Part shown: one piece after another, positions 15,158-23,131 of the stretch
How positions within the stretch are numbered: position 1 is the first letter of the stretch
Layout of the letters: every line of letters starts with the position of its first letter
Assembly (NCBI GenBank): GCA_900546325.1
Contig: URCR01000002.1
Coordinates: 62,001 to 126,000 of the forward strand
Reading direction: 5' to 3'
Origin: an uncultured Lachnospiraceae bacterium
GTDB lineage: Bacteria > Bacillota > Clostridia > Lachnospirales > Lachnospiraceae
DNA length: 64,000 bases
Translations under genes and position numbers: made by a program
The notes under the pieces: model-generated
Database searches by the model: none
What the model was told of the DNA's origin: nothing
What the model saw: only the letters and a program-made list of their open reading frames with translations

Positions 15158-16561
15158 CTAATATGCATTTTTATTGATAAAGCCTTTAAAAAACGTCAAA
15201 ATCAATATCTTAATATCCAACCCGATTGTCCAGTTTTCAATATAATACAAGTCATATTCGATTCGCTTCATAATAGAAGTATCTCCCCGGTATCCATTGA
15301 CCTGTGCCCACCCGGTAATCCCCGGACGTACCTGATGCTTGACCATATAACGAGGAATCTCCTCTTTAAATTTCTCCACAAAAAACGGTCGCTCCGGCCT
15401 TGGTCCTACAAGGCTCATCTCTCCCTTCAGGACATTAATCAACTGCGGAAGTTCATCGATGCTTGTCTTTCTCATAAACTTCCCGATCGGCGTCACCCGC
15501 GGATCGTTCTGCACGGTCCATTTCCCTTTCTCTGCTGCCTTATCCTGCACAACCATTGATCGGAACTTATACATATAAAATGGTCTGTTGTGAAGTCCCA
15601 CCCGCTCCTGTTTAAAGATCAGCGGCCCTTCCGAAGTCACCTTGACAAGGATTGCCGCGATCAGCATGATCGGCGAGAATAAAATAATCGCCACGATCGC
15701 TCCGAAAATATCCATCAACCGCTTCATCCAGCGGTTCAGCGTATTGCTGAGCGGCACATGCCGGATATTGATTACCGGAAGTCCCAGCAGATCTTCCGTG
15801 TACGGTTTCGTCGGAATGATGTGATTGTAATCCGGGATAAACTTTGTGTGTACTCCCGACTTTTCACACATCGCAACAATGGATTCCAACTTGGAATACT
15901 CATTGATCCCAAGTGTGATCGCAATCTCATCCAGGCGATTCTGAGGCAGGATGATCTTTAGATTTTCAATGGTACCGATCACCTTTACCCCCTTATACTC
16001 CATCCCTCTCGGATGATTGTCATCCAGAATTCCACGAATGGTATATCCCCACTCCGGATTTACCTTGATTCGGTCAATGTACTGCTCCGCCGCACGGCTG
16101 TATCCGATCAGGATCATATGTTTCTGATTATACCCGCGCTTTCGCATATTCCGCAGAAAATGCCGCACAAGATTTCTCATAAAAATCTCCGCCACAATAT
16201 TCACGCAGAAAAAAATCGCGATCATCTTTCTGGAAAAGTTTGCTTCTTCTATAATATACAGTACAAAGGTAAACACCATCAGACCGATCGTGTTGGCCTG
16301 CAGAATATTCCATGCTTCCAGTCTCCGTCCACGCACCCGCTTCGGTGTATAAAGCTGGAATAAATAATACAACAGCAAGTATCCCGGAACAATGTAGAGA
16401 AGCGCTCCCATATATTCATGAAGAGATAAAAACCACGGATCCTGCCGAAACAGCCCGCTCTTAAACCGGAGGTACCATGCCAGAACATACGAGAAAATTA
16501 TCACACATGCATCCAGCACAACATGCATCCGATTAAAATGTTTCTGATTATCTTTGATCAA
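15158..16561 (-). CDS. Polyprenyl-phosphate sugar-1-phosphate transferase (WbaP/WcaJ type)
   Basis: A 467-residue initiating enzyme that transfers a sugar-1-phosphate from a nucleotide sugar to undecaprenyl phosphate, starting a wall polysaccharide. Four N-terminal membrane segments and a Rossmann-like regulatory domain (MILIGYSRAAEQYI) precede a fifth membrane helix (about 285-305). The catalytic bacterial-sugar-transferase domain contains GPLIFKQERVGLHNRPFYMYKFRSM in two parts and the signature GEMSLVGPRPERP. The start is TTG at 16561, with GGGTGA about 8 bp upstream; ATG 16528 is an alternative. It is the first gene of the leftward LCP/cohesin operon. The sugar specificity is unknown. Confidence 0.92.
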   Translation of the reverse strand: MIKDNQKHFNRMHVVLDACVIIFSYVLAWYLRFKSGLFRQDPWFLSLHEYMGALLYIVPGYLLLYYLFQLYTPKRVRGRRLEAWNILQANTIGLMVFTFVLYIIEEANFSRKMIAIFFCVNIVAEIFMRNLVRHFLRNMRKRGYNQKHMILIGYSRAAEQYIDRIKVNPEWGYTIRGILDDNHPRGMEYKGVKVIGTIENLKIILPQNRLDEIAITLGINEYSKLESIVAMCEKSGVHTKFIPDYNHIIPTKPYTEDLLGLPVINIRHVPLSNTLNRWMKRLMDIFGAIVAIILFSPIMLIAAILVKVTSEGPLIFKQERVGLHNRPFYMYKFRSMVVQDKAAEKGKWTVQNDPRVTPIGKFMRKTSIDELPQLINVLKGEMSLVGPRPERPFFVEKFKEEIPRYMVKHQVRPGITGWAQVNGYRGDTSIMKRIEYDLYYIENWTIGLDIKILILTFFKGFINKNAY

Positions 16562-16697
16562 AATTTGTTCACCCGTTTCTCCTCTATGGTTTATTTCTTG
16601 TTATCTTATATGTATTTTTTTCCATTATCCTATATATAATACAATAAAGTTTTAGAAATCACAAGAAAAAGTGTAGTCTTTGTAATATTTTTGTAAC

Positions 16698-16761
16698 AAA
16701 AAAAGAACTTATGCGATGGAGATTTTTCTTTCTTTTCTCCCATCCACACAAGTTCTTTTTT
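16698..16761 (-). terminator. Terminator of the sigma/anti-sigma operon
   Basis: A long hairpin pairs the AAGAACTT arm (ends at 16710) with AAGTTCTT (from 16750), with an inner GATGG/CCATC stem. On the minus strand it is followed by a run of T, giving a convincing rho-independent terminator downstream of the DUF4179 gene. Confidence 0.75.
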
Positions 16762-16800
16762 GTCATCTGAATCTTTCATTCAGATTTCTGTCTGCTTTCT

Positions 16801-18321
16801 TTACTGTCTGATGTCCACATACGGAGTTGTCAGATACTCTCCATTCATCTCCATCTCATTCGCCGGATAAAAATGCAGATACATATTCGAAATCTGATCT
16901 TCGTCTACCACATAGACCAATGTATATTCCATTTCCTCCCCTGGGGCAAGCGGACAGAACAGCCTTGCTTTGACTCCCGCGATTCCCTCTGTAAAATATG
17001 GCTTGTCAAAATAAATCGGGAATGATCCTCCATTTTCTGCTCCCCATTGGAGATCATATCCTTCATTTGCCGACCAGAATGTTTCCTGCGGATACACAAG
17101 CTTTCCCTCTTCTCCTGTATGCATCGTGGTAAGTGTCGGCGCGATCGACACACCTTCTGTCTTATTCCAGTCTGTCTGAAATGCAGATGCGTTTTTCGCT
17201 TTCATCTTCACAATGACATACTTTGAATTCACCGTCTCTGCCTCTTTGTCTGCCAGCGCATCAAGAGTCGTCTGTCCTTCCGCTTCTCCAAGCCGATATC
17301 TCTGGTGTGCTTTTAACGACGTATCTTCGTTCATCCAGCCTTCCATATCTGTTGTAAAATATTGCTGCGAAAATGTATCTGTCGGAAGTGTATCTGACAC
17401 TTCTGTACTAAGAACAGTAAATCTGATATCCTCCACCTCATTAGAATAATCCGGATCTGACTCTGCCATCACATCCCGCGTTGTATCTTTTACTTCTTCG
17501 CCAACCTGATAAACCAATTCTTCTGAAACCCCATTGCTGCTCCGATACTCCTGCTCTGCTTGGGCTTTCTTGGCTGCATCTTTGTCTTTTTCCAGTTCTT
17601 CTGCAATTTCCGCCTCAGACGGATATGGCACAGTTTCCTCTAAGACAGTGATCTCCAGCCCGTTTGCAATTTTCACCAGTTCTTCCTGCTCCAGACTGCT
17701 CTCACTCCAAATCCATACTCCATATCCCTCTTCTTCACTAAACAGATATACATCTGTAATCTTCCTGTCACTGTCTACTTTCTCGTTTTTTCTCGTAAAC
17801 AGATCTAACTTCTGTTCTCCCTCAACTGCAGTATAGCTGTCTTTCCGATATTCGGCAAAAACATTCTCCTCGAGCTGCGACATTCGATAAAGTTCTGCCG
17901 CATTATAAGAAATAATGGAAATACTATCTCCCTCCACTGTCCCGTAGGTTTTCTTTGGCGCCCCCTCTTCTGCCTGTTCTGCTTCAAATCCCTTTGGAAG
18001 ATACGTCGGATTCACTTCGATCTGGTGTGCTTCTTTCTGCTCTTTATCCACTTCAATATAATATTTCAGAACCTGTCCCTCTTCTTCCAGATGAACTTTC
18101 AGATAATAATTCACTGCTGCCGCCGTGATGGAAAGCCCCGCCGTCAATGCTGCAACCGCTGCAACTGCCGGCCAGATTCTCTTTCTTCTCCGGATTACCT
18201 TTCGTTCACCGGAAATCCCGATCATATCATATGCCCTCTTAATCCCCTCATCTACACATTCCGGCACATCCACATCTTCCCTCAGCTTTCTCTTTACTTC
18301 TTCGTCAAAATTTTTATTCAT
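16801..18321 (-). CDS. DUF4179/DUF4367-type membrane protein, probable anti-sigma factor
   Basis: A 506-residue membrane protein encoded 5 bp after the ECF sigma gene, the standard sigma/anti-sigma arrangement. The short cytoplasmic N-terminus (about 1-45) would bind the sigma factor. A membrane helix (about 50-72, AVAAVAALTAGLSITAAAV) leads to a large extracellular part. An YLPKGFEAEQ and GYGVWIWSESSLEQEELVKI pattern there resembles the DUF4367 sensor domain. The later region has no motif I recognise. The ATG at 18321 follows GAGGGGGT; an upstream in-frame ATG lies inside the sigma gene. The signal sensed is unknown, but the position within wall-assembly genes suggests envelope stress. Confidence 0.8.
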   Translation of the reverse strand: MNKNFDEEVKRKLREDVDVPECVDEGIKRAYDMIGISGERKVIRRRKRIWPAVAAVAALTAGLSITAAAVNYYLKVHLEEEGQVLKYYIEVDKEQKEAHQIEVNPTYLPKGFEAEQAEEGAPKKTYGTVEGDSISIISYNAAELYRMSQLEENVFAEYRKDSYTAVEGEQKLDLFTRKNEKVDSDRKITDVYLFSEEEGYGVWIWSESSLEQEELVKIANGLEITVLEETVPYPSEAEIAEELEKDKDAAKKAQAEQEYRSSNGVSEELVYQVGEEVKDTTRDVMAESDPDYSNEVEDIRFTVLSTEVSDTLPTDTFSQQYFTTDMEGWMNEDTSLKAHQRYRLGEAEGQTTLDALADKEAETVNSKYVIVKMKAKNASAFQTDWNKTEGVSIAPTLTTMHTGEEGKLVYPQETFWSANEGYDLQWGAENGGSFPIYFDKPYFTEGIAGVKARLFCPLAPGEEMEYTLVYVVDEDQISNMYLHFYPANEMEMNGEYLTTPYVDIRQ

Positions 18322-18326
18322 CTTTT

Positions 18327-18842
18327 TTACCCCCTCTGCATACTTGGTTCCATACAATACATGTGTTCAAACTGCTTTCTTCCTCTTGAAAGCCTTGACT
18401 TTACGGTGTTCACTTCCAATTCCAGAATCTGCGCAATCTCCCGTATTTTAAATCCCTCGCCATAATACAACACGAGAATGATCCGATATTTCTCATCCAG
18501 CGCATCCAGGACTTCCTCAAACTCACATCTCTCCAGTTCCCTGCTCTCCCCTCTGATCTGTGCTGCTTCCTCCAAAGGGCACTCCCTCCTTCCACATCTT
18601 AAAATGTCATTACAGTTATTGATCAAGATTCTTGTCAGCCATGTCTTAAAGTATTTTGCCTCCCTGAGGCTTCCTATCTTCTCGTAACAATCTATGACCG
18701 TCTCCTGAATCGCGTCTGCAATGTCCTCTTCATTATTCAGATAGCTTCTCGCCACTTTATAAAGCTCCCCTTTACATCGGTCAATCAGCTCTACAAATGC
18801 CTGATCGTCTTTTTTCTTTGCCCTTCTGACAAGCTGTATCAC
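18327..18842 (-). CDS. ECF-type RNA polymerase sigma factor
   Basis: A 171-residue ECF sigma factor. Region 2 contains EEDIADAIQETVIDCY and the DNA-melting segment AKYFKTWLTRILINNC. Region 4 contains EKYRIILVLYYGEGFKIREIA followed by the HTH LELEVNTVKSRLSRGRKQ. There is no region 1 or 3. GTG at 18842 is used because GGAGGAGGGG lies at the right spacing and no in-frame ATG suits. The promoter directly upstream has ECF-type elements, so the operon is likely self-activated. The downstream DUF4179 gene is the probable antagonist. Target genes cannot be listed from this window alone. Confidence 0.92.
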   Translation of the reverse strand: MIQLVRRAKKKDDQAFVELIDRCKGELYKVARSYLNNEEDIADAIQETVIDCYEKIGSLREAKYFKTWLTRILINNCNDILRCGRRECPLEEAAQIRGESRELERCEFEEVLDALDEKYRIILVLYYGEGFKIREIAQILELEVNTVKSRLSRGRKQFEHMYCMEPSMQRG

Positions 18843-18891
18843 ATTTGCCCCTCCTCCCGTTGTTTTTCTTGTAAATGATTTTTCTCTTCAA

Positions 18892-18924
18892 CTATTAGAC
18901 GTGCCGCAGGCGGAAAAGGTTGCA
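18892..18924 (-). promoter_or_regulatory. ECF-type autoregulatory promoter
   Basis: Minus-strand -35 TGCAACC (18918-18924) and -10 CGTCTAATAG (18892-18901), with 16 bp between AACC and CGTC. This is the classic AAC/CGTC pattern of ECF sigma promoters, 50 bp upstream of the sigma gene. Confidence 0.75.
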
Positions 18925-18940
18925 TTTTATGAGGCAATAT

Positions 18941-18986
18941 ATAAAAATCCCTTTTTGTAAGATAGCATTCTTACAAAAAGGGATTT
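18941..18986 (-). terminator. Rho-independent terminator of the GH73/SLH gene
   Basis: An 18-bp perfect stem (18945-18962 with 18969-18986), a 6-nt loop and then TTTTTATAT on the minus strand, just past the stop codon at 18992. Confidence 0.9.
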
Positions 18987-18991
18987 CCCTG

Positions 18992-21037
18992 CTATTCGTA
19001 TTGTTGTACAAATCTTTGTATGATTGTAGCACATACAGCTCTGCTTACATTTCCCTGTGGATTAATCTTCCCACCGTCTCCGGTAATAATTCCTGCTCCA
19101 ATCGCCCATCTCATCGCATCCTGCGCAAAATCTGTCACATACATTGCGTCCGGAAATTTGTTCAGTTCCTCCTTCATTGATATATCATATTTTTTATAAA
19201 CTGCGTAACGATACATCATTGTTACCAACTGCTCTCTTGTAATCCCATCAGCCGGCCCAAACATTCCATTCATATATCCTGTTATAACGCCTGCATTATT
19301 CCCCCATATTGCTGGTATGGCATAAAAAGCGCCGTTGGAAACATCCGGAAATTTATCTTCAAAACTGGTATCTGGCTCTCCTGCCATTCGATATAACAAT
19401 GTTACAAAATGTGCTCTGCTCAATTCTTCCACAGCACCAAAGTAATTATTGTTCATTCCGAGCATAATTCCCTTATCTTTTACAAACTGTACTGCATCAT
19501 AAAACCAGTCTCCGGAAGAAACATCTATAAAGTCACTCTGTCCGTTTATGTCATTCCCATTTCCTTTAGAAACAACAGTCACATACTGGGAACTTATATA
19601 TGCAAACATACTGCCAAAGTCATACGTTCCCGTGTCTTTCCTTATTCCTGTTCTGTTCGGATTTATAACAGAATCACTCTGTATTTTAAAGAAACCGTTT
19701 TCTGTATTCTCATTTAATACAATATAAGCGGTATCTCTCTGTACCCCACTTGTGAACAATGCTGCCGTATTCGTTGAACTTCCCGCTCTTATGTTTACAT
19801 CAGTGTTTCCACTTTTTACCGCAAGAGTATACGTATTGCAGTCACTTCCTCCTGCACTATCATTCAATCCCCATGAAACCGCTGCTGCTTTCTCACCCCA
19901 GTATGGATCAGAAGCATATTTCACGTTAATTCCGCTTTCCTTATTCCCAAGGAATCCCCCAAAATATCTCCAATCATTTGCATAGAGATATCCACGGGAC
20001 ATCCATATATCTGCAAATTCTCTGATGCAATGTTCCGGATTTGTATATGTATCTGCACTTGCTCCTGGCGCTGAGTCTACAGCATTTAATCCAAACAAAT
20101 TGTTCTTTTGTTGGGCAATACTACTGTTTCCCCATGCACTTTCATTGGCCGCTACTCCCGTCATCAGCAACGCGTTGACCCCATATGTATTCTGCATGTT
20201 AATAAAGATAGAACCCGAGTTGTACATCTTGGAAGATGTCCCACTTTTCGCATTGATCAGTTCCGTCAATGCTCCACCTAAGCTTGTCTGACTTCTAAGT
20301 GGAAGGAATTGATAGTAATTATAATATGGAGAATCTGCATTTACTGATCTGCTTCTGTTTCCATTCATGTAATCCTCAAGCATTTCAGAAAATCTGTTTT
20401 CCTCATAGAAGTAGTGTCCATCATAACTATAATATTTTACCCCTTCTCTTAAATATGAAGGAGCATTCCCATTGTTCAGACGACTCCCATAATATCCATT
20501 GTTCATATTTATAGTAATATTATGAATCAGCTTTCCGCCTTGCACAATGTAATGACTGACCGACTTCACAGATGCCTTATTAACAATCTGTACATTGGAT
20601 GGGTCAACCAGTCCAACTACTCCGGACAGCATAAATTTTACTTTTCCTCCAGCCATTCCAAGATATGCCGCGTCTGCACCATAGGCACCATTGGTATATC
20701 CAGCTTCTCCTGTTTCAGCATTCACAAAGTTAGTAACTCCTGAATTTCCAATGTTGAAATTCACAATTTGTCCATTATTTGCTCTCGCTTCAGCATTTGC
20801 CGCATCTTGAATATATCCATTCTCCTTCTCAGACTGCACTACGTTTCCTTGCTCATCCATTTGAGTAATATTTTCATTGCTAAGAGGATTTTCACCGTTC
20901 CATTCACTTTCTTCTTCAAAGTTTATATTCTGTTCTGTCCTGATTCCATTTTCAGTTTCTTCCGCACTTACCAAATTACAATTTGCTAAAACACCTACAC
21001 AAACGCAAAATATTGCACAAATTTGTTTTATCTTCAT
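18992..21037 (-). CDS. SLH-anchored peptidoglycan hydrolase (glucosaminidase type)
   Basis: A 681-residue secreted wall enzyme. A signal peptide (about 1-25) is followed by a region of unknown role. A glucosaminidase domain of the GH73 type has its Glu in GVAANESAWGNSS and the following NNLFGLNAVD. An SH3-like segment (about 430-490, DVNIRAGSSTNT) comes next. Three S-layer homology repeats end the protein (from about 500, each with a WFYDAV, FYAIPAIW or FAQDAMRWA type core). SLH repeats bind pyruvylated secondary wall polymer, and the next gene upstream encodes a pyruvyl transferase. It likely remodels glycan strands at the surface. Confidence 0.88.
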   Translation of the reverse strand: MKIKQICAIFCVCVGVLANCNLVSAEETENGIRTEQNINFEEESEWNGENPLSNENITQMDEQGNVVQSEKENGYIQDAANAEARANNGQIVNFNIGNSGVTNFVNAETGEAGYTNGAYGADAAYLGMAGGKVKFMLSGVVGLVDPSNVQIVNKASVKSVSHYIVQGGKLIHNITINMNNGYYGSRLNNGNAPSYLREGVKYYSYDGHYFYEENRFSEMLEDYMNGNRSRSVNADSPYYNYYQFLPLRSQTSLGGALTELINAKSGTSSKMYNSGSIFINMQNTYGVNALLMTGVAANESAWGNSSIAQQKNNLFGLNAVDSAPGASADTYTNPEHCIREFADIWMSRGYLYANDWRYFGGFLGNKESGINVKYASDPYWGEKAAAVSWGLNDSAGGSDCNTYTLAVKSGNTDVNIRAGSSTNTAALFTSGVQRDTAYIVLNENTENGFFKIQSDSVINPNRTGIRKDTGTYDFGSMFAYISSQYVTVVSKGNGNDINGQSDFIDVSSGDWFYDAVQFVKDKGIMLGMNNNYFGAVEELSRAHFVTLLYRMAGEPDTSFEDKFPDVSNGAFYAIPAIWGNNAGVITGYMNGMFGPADGITREQLVTMMYRYAVYKKYDISMKEELNKFPDAMYVTDFAQDAMRWAIGAGIITGDGGKINPQGNVSRAVCATIIQRFVQQYE

Positions 21038-21055
21038 GTGTATCTTCTCCTTTCG

Positions 21056-22156
21056 TTATTGCAAAATTTTATCCAATACGACAAAATGCTTTTCTGCCAT
21101 TTTTACAGTTTTATCTAGAGAAATTTCTTTCGACTCTTTGATTTGTTGGATCACCTTATTTATATCCATATGCCCTATCTCTTCCATAGTCATACAGAAA
21201 CTTACCTTCATATCATTTAGCACTTTCTTTGTCTTCTGGTTATATATAATGGGAAACACCTTTTTTCCAAAAAGCCATCCAAGAATAACTGCATGGAATC
21301 TTGTTGCAATAACAATCTCTGACTCAGCAATTTTTTGTATGCATTCATCTAAATTTCCTTTATAACCACTTGCTCCAACCTTCTTTTTCTCCTCTGGGTC
21401 CAGCTTTTCTATAAGTTCTTTGATTGCCTCCTCATCTCCTTCCATACAACAAAAAGAAAGAAGCTCTATTTCATATCCGTCTTGAATATACATTTTTATC
21501 ATTTTAATCAAAAAATTTTCATATTCGCAGGTATACTGATTGATTGGAAATTTCCCTCCACGACTTTTTAAATCTATTACAGAAAACAATACTTTCTTTT
21601 TGGCAATACTGTCTTCTTTTACTTTTAAATTGAATGCAATATCCGGTGCATAAATTACATTCGATAAATCATGAAAAAGCCCTGCTGAATAAGTGTCTCT
21701 AAAGCTGACTGACTCATACCCCTTAAACAAATCATGGTACTGCTGGTAATACGTTTCATTTGTATATGGACCAAAATTAGCTCCCATCACAACTATTTTT
21801 TTGCTGAGCCTCCGTAATGTTTCATCTAATCGAAAAGCTGCACTATAATCTTCCAAATGCTGAACGAACACAGACCCTCCTATATGCACAGTCACATCCG
21901 ACGATTTTACAAGAATTTTCCAGAACCCTCTTTCAATATTTTTTATCTTCTTTAGCATTTTATCTATCATAACAGCGATCCTGTCTGTCGGACTATACAC
22001 TTTCAAATTTTTTATTTTTGAATAATACTGTCGATACTCTGCATCCACAACCATCCGAAATCTCACTTTCGGATAACGTTCGCATAGTATTTTAATAAGG
22101 AGATCATCTCCTAAATTTCCTGCTGCATATGCGTGTATAAATACTCTTTTTGTCAT
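21056..22156 (-). CDS. Polysaccharide pyruvyl transferase (CsaB-like)
   Basis: A 366-residue member of the polysaccharide pyruvyl transferase family, which adds pyruvate ketals from phosphoenolpyruvate to wall or exopolysaccharide sugars. Signature features are the start AYAAGNLGDDLLIKIL and the late ATRFHAVILGWLFGKKVFPI segment, containing the conserved Arg/His pair, with GANFGPY in between. No membrane segment is present, so it acts in the cytoplasm on lipid-linked precursor. Linkage to the SLH gene 18 bp downstream is what CsaB systems show in other Firmicutes, where pyruvylation creates the SLH receptor. GAGGAAAAG precedes the ATG. Confidence 0.88.
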   Translation of the reverse strand: MTKRVFIHAYAAGNLGDDLLIKILCERYPKVRFRMVVDAEYRQYYSKIKNLKVYSPTDRIAVMIDKMLKKIKNIERGFWKILVKSSDVTVHIGGSVFVQHLEDYSAAFRLDETLRRLSKKIVVMGANFGPYTNETYYQQYHDLFKGYESVSFRDTYSAGLFHDLSNVIYAPDIAFNLKVKEDSIAKKKVLFSVIDLKSRGGKFPINQYTCEYENFLIKMIKMYIQDGYEIELLSFCCMEGDEEAIKELIEKLDPEEKKKVGASGYKGNLDECIQKIAESEIVIATRFHAVILGWLFGKKVFPIIYNQKTKKVLNDMKVSFCMTMEEIGHMDINKVIQQIKESKEISLDKTVKMAEKHFVVLDKILQ

Positions 22157-22168
22157 TTTTTCTTTTCC

Positions 22169-23128
22169 TCATATCAAATGCACAAACAGATTCTTCCACA
22201 ACTCCTTCTGAATCTGCCAGTAACTGCCAAGATTTTTTCTCTGAAAAACAACTTTTTTCTCCCTGTTGTTTCGGGAAAGCCGTACCCCTTCCGCAAGCCC
22301 CTTTACATAGATTTTTCCAAATCCTTTTGCGGCAAAGAATGCCGTCTTTGTAAGAAAACCGATCAACAGAAATGGGCTGTTCAGTAAAATCTGAAAAAGC
22401 GGCATATTTTTGTAAATCAGATAGACGTTGTTCCTCGATGAATATTTCACCTTGAATTCATTGTGCCTGGAACCGCTCGTCCCGCTTCCCACATGGTAAA
22501 CGACTGCTGACGGCTCATAGGCATTGTAATATCCGTGAATTCTTGCCCGATATCCGATATCGATATCTTCCAGATACGCGAAATGCGCCTCGTCAAAGTA
22601 TCCGATTTCATCAAAGACCGATTTCCGGTAGATTGCCGCTCCTGCACATGCCGCAAACACCTTTCGGGAGGTCATAAACTTTTCTTTCTTCTTGTCCTTC
22701 CCGTTTGCCGATGCCCATCCAAAAGCGGAATAAGACGTTCCCGCGCTGTCGATCAGCTCTCTTCTGTGATACTGCATCATTCGCGCCTCCACAGAAAAAA
22801 TCCGTTCCTCCCGGCTGATGCAATCCAACAGATTTTTCAAAAAGTCGGGTTCCACTTCCGTATCATTGTTTAGAAGCACTACAAACGGCGCTGCTGCCTT
22901 TTTGATTCCCTCATTGACCGCACGACAGAAGCCGTAATTCTGATCCAGTGACAGATAGCAGAACTGCGGAAACTTCTCCTGCGCCTGACCGGCACTTCCA
23001 TCCTGTGAACAGTTGTCTACGATGATCGTCTCAAAAGAAACGTCTCTCTGTTTTTCCAGAGCCTCCAGGCAATGATCCAGATACTTTATTCCGTTGTAGT
23101 TTGGTATAACGACTGATACATCGTACAT
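22169..23128 (-). CDS. GT2 glycosyltransferase
   Basis: A 319-residue family 2 glycosyltransferase. The N-terminal GT-A domain has VSVVIPNYNGIKYLD, the DXD-like LLNNDTEVEPDF and an acceptor-site YLEDIDIGYRARIHGY. A C-terminal amphipathic helix (FQILLNSPFLLIGFLTKTAFF) suggests membrane association. It starts 3 bp after the preceding GT2 gene, with AGAGGAG as ribosome-binding site. The subfamily resembles rhamnan-building enzymes, but the sugar cannot be assigned by eye. Confidence 0.9.
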   Translation of the reverse strand: MYDVSVVIPNYNGIKYLDHCLEALEKQRDVSFETIIVDNCSQDGSAGQAQEKFPQFCYLSLDQNYGFCRAVNEGIKKAAAPFVVLLNNDTEVEPDFLKNLLDCISREERIFSVEARMMQYHRRELIDSAGTSYSAFGWASANGKDKKKEKFMTSRKVFAACAGAAIYRKSVFDEIGYFDEAHFAYLEDIDIGYRARIHGYYNAYEPSAVVYHVGSGTSGSRHNEFKVKYSSRNNVYLIYKNMPLFQILLNSPFLLIGFLTKTAFFAAKGFGKIYVKGLAEGVRLSRNNREKKVVFQRKNLGSYWQIQKELWKNLFVHLI

Positions 23129-23131
23129 CTC

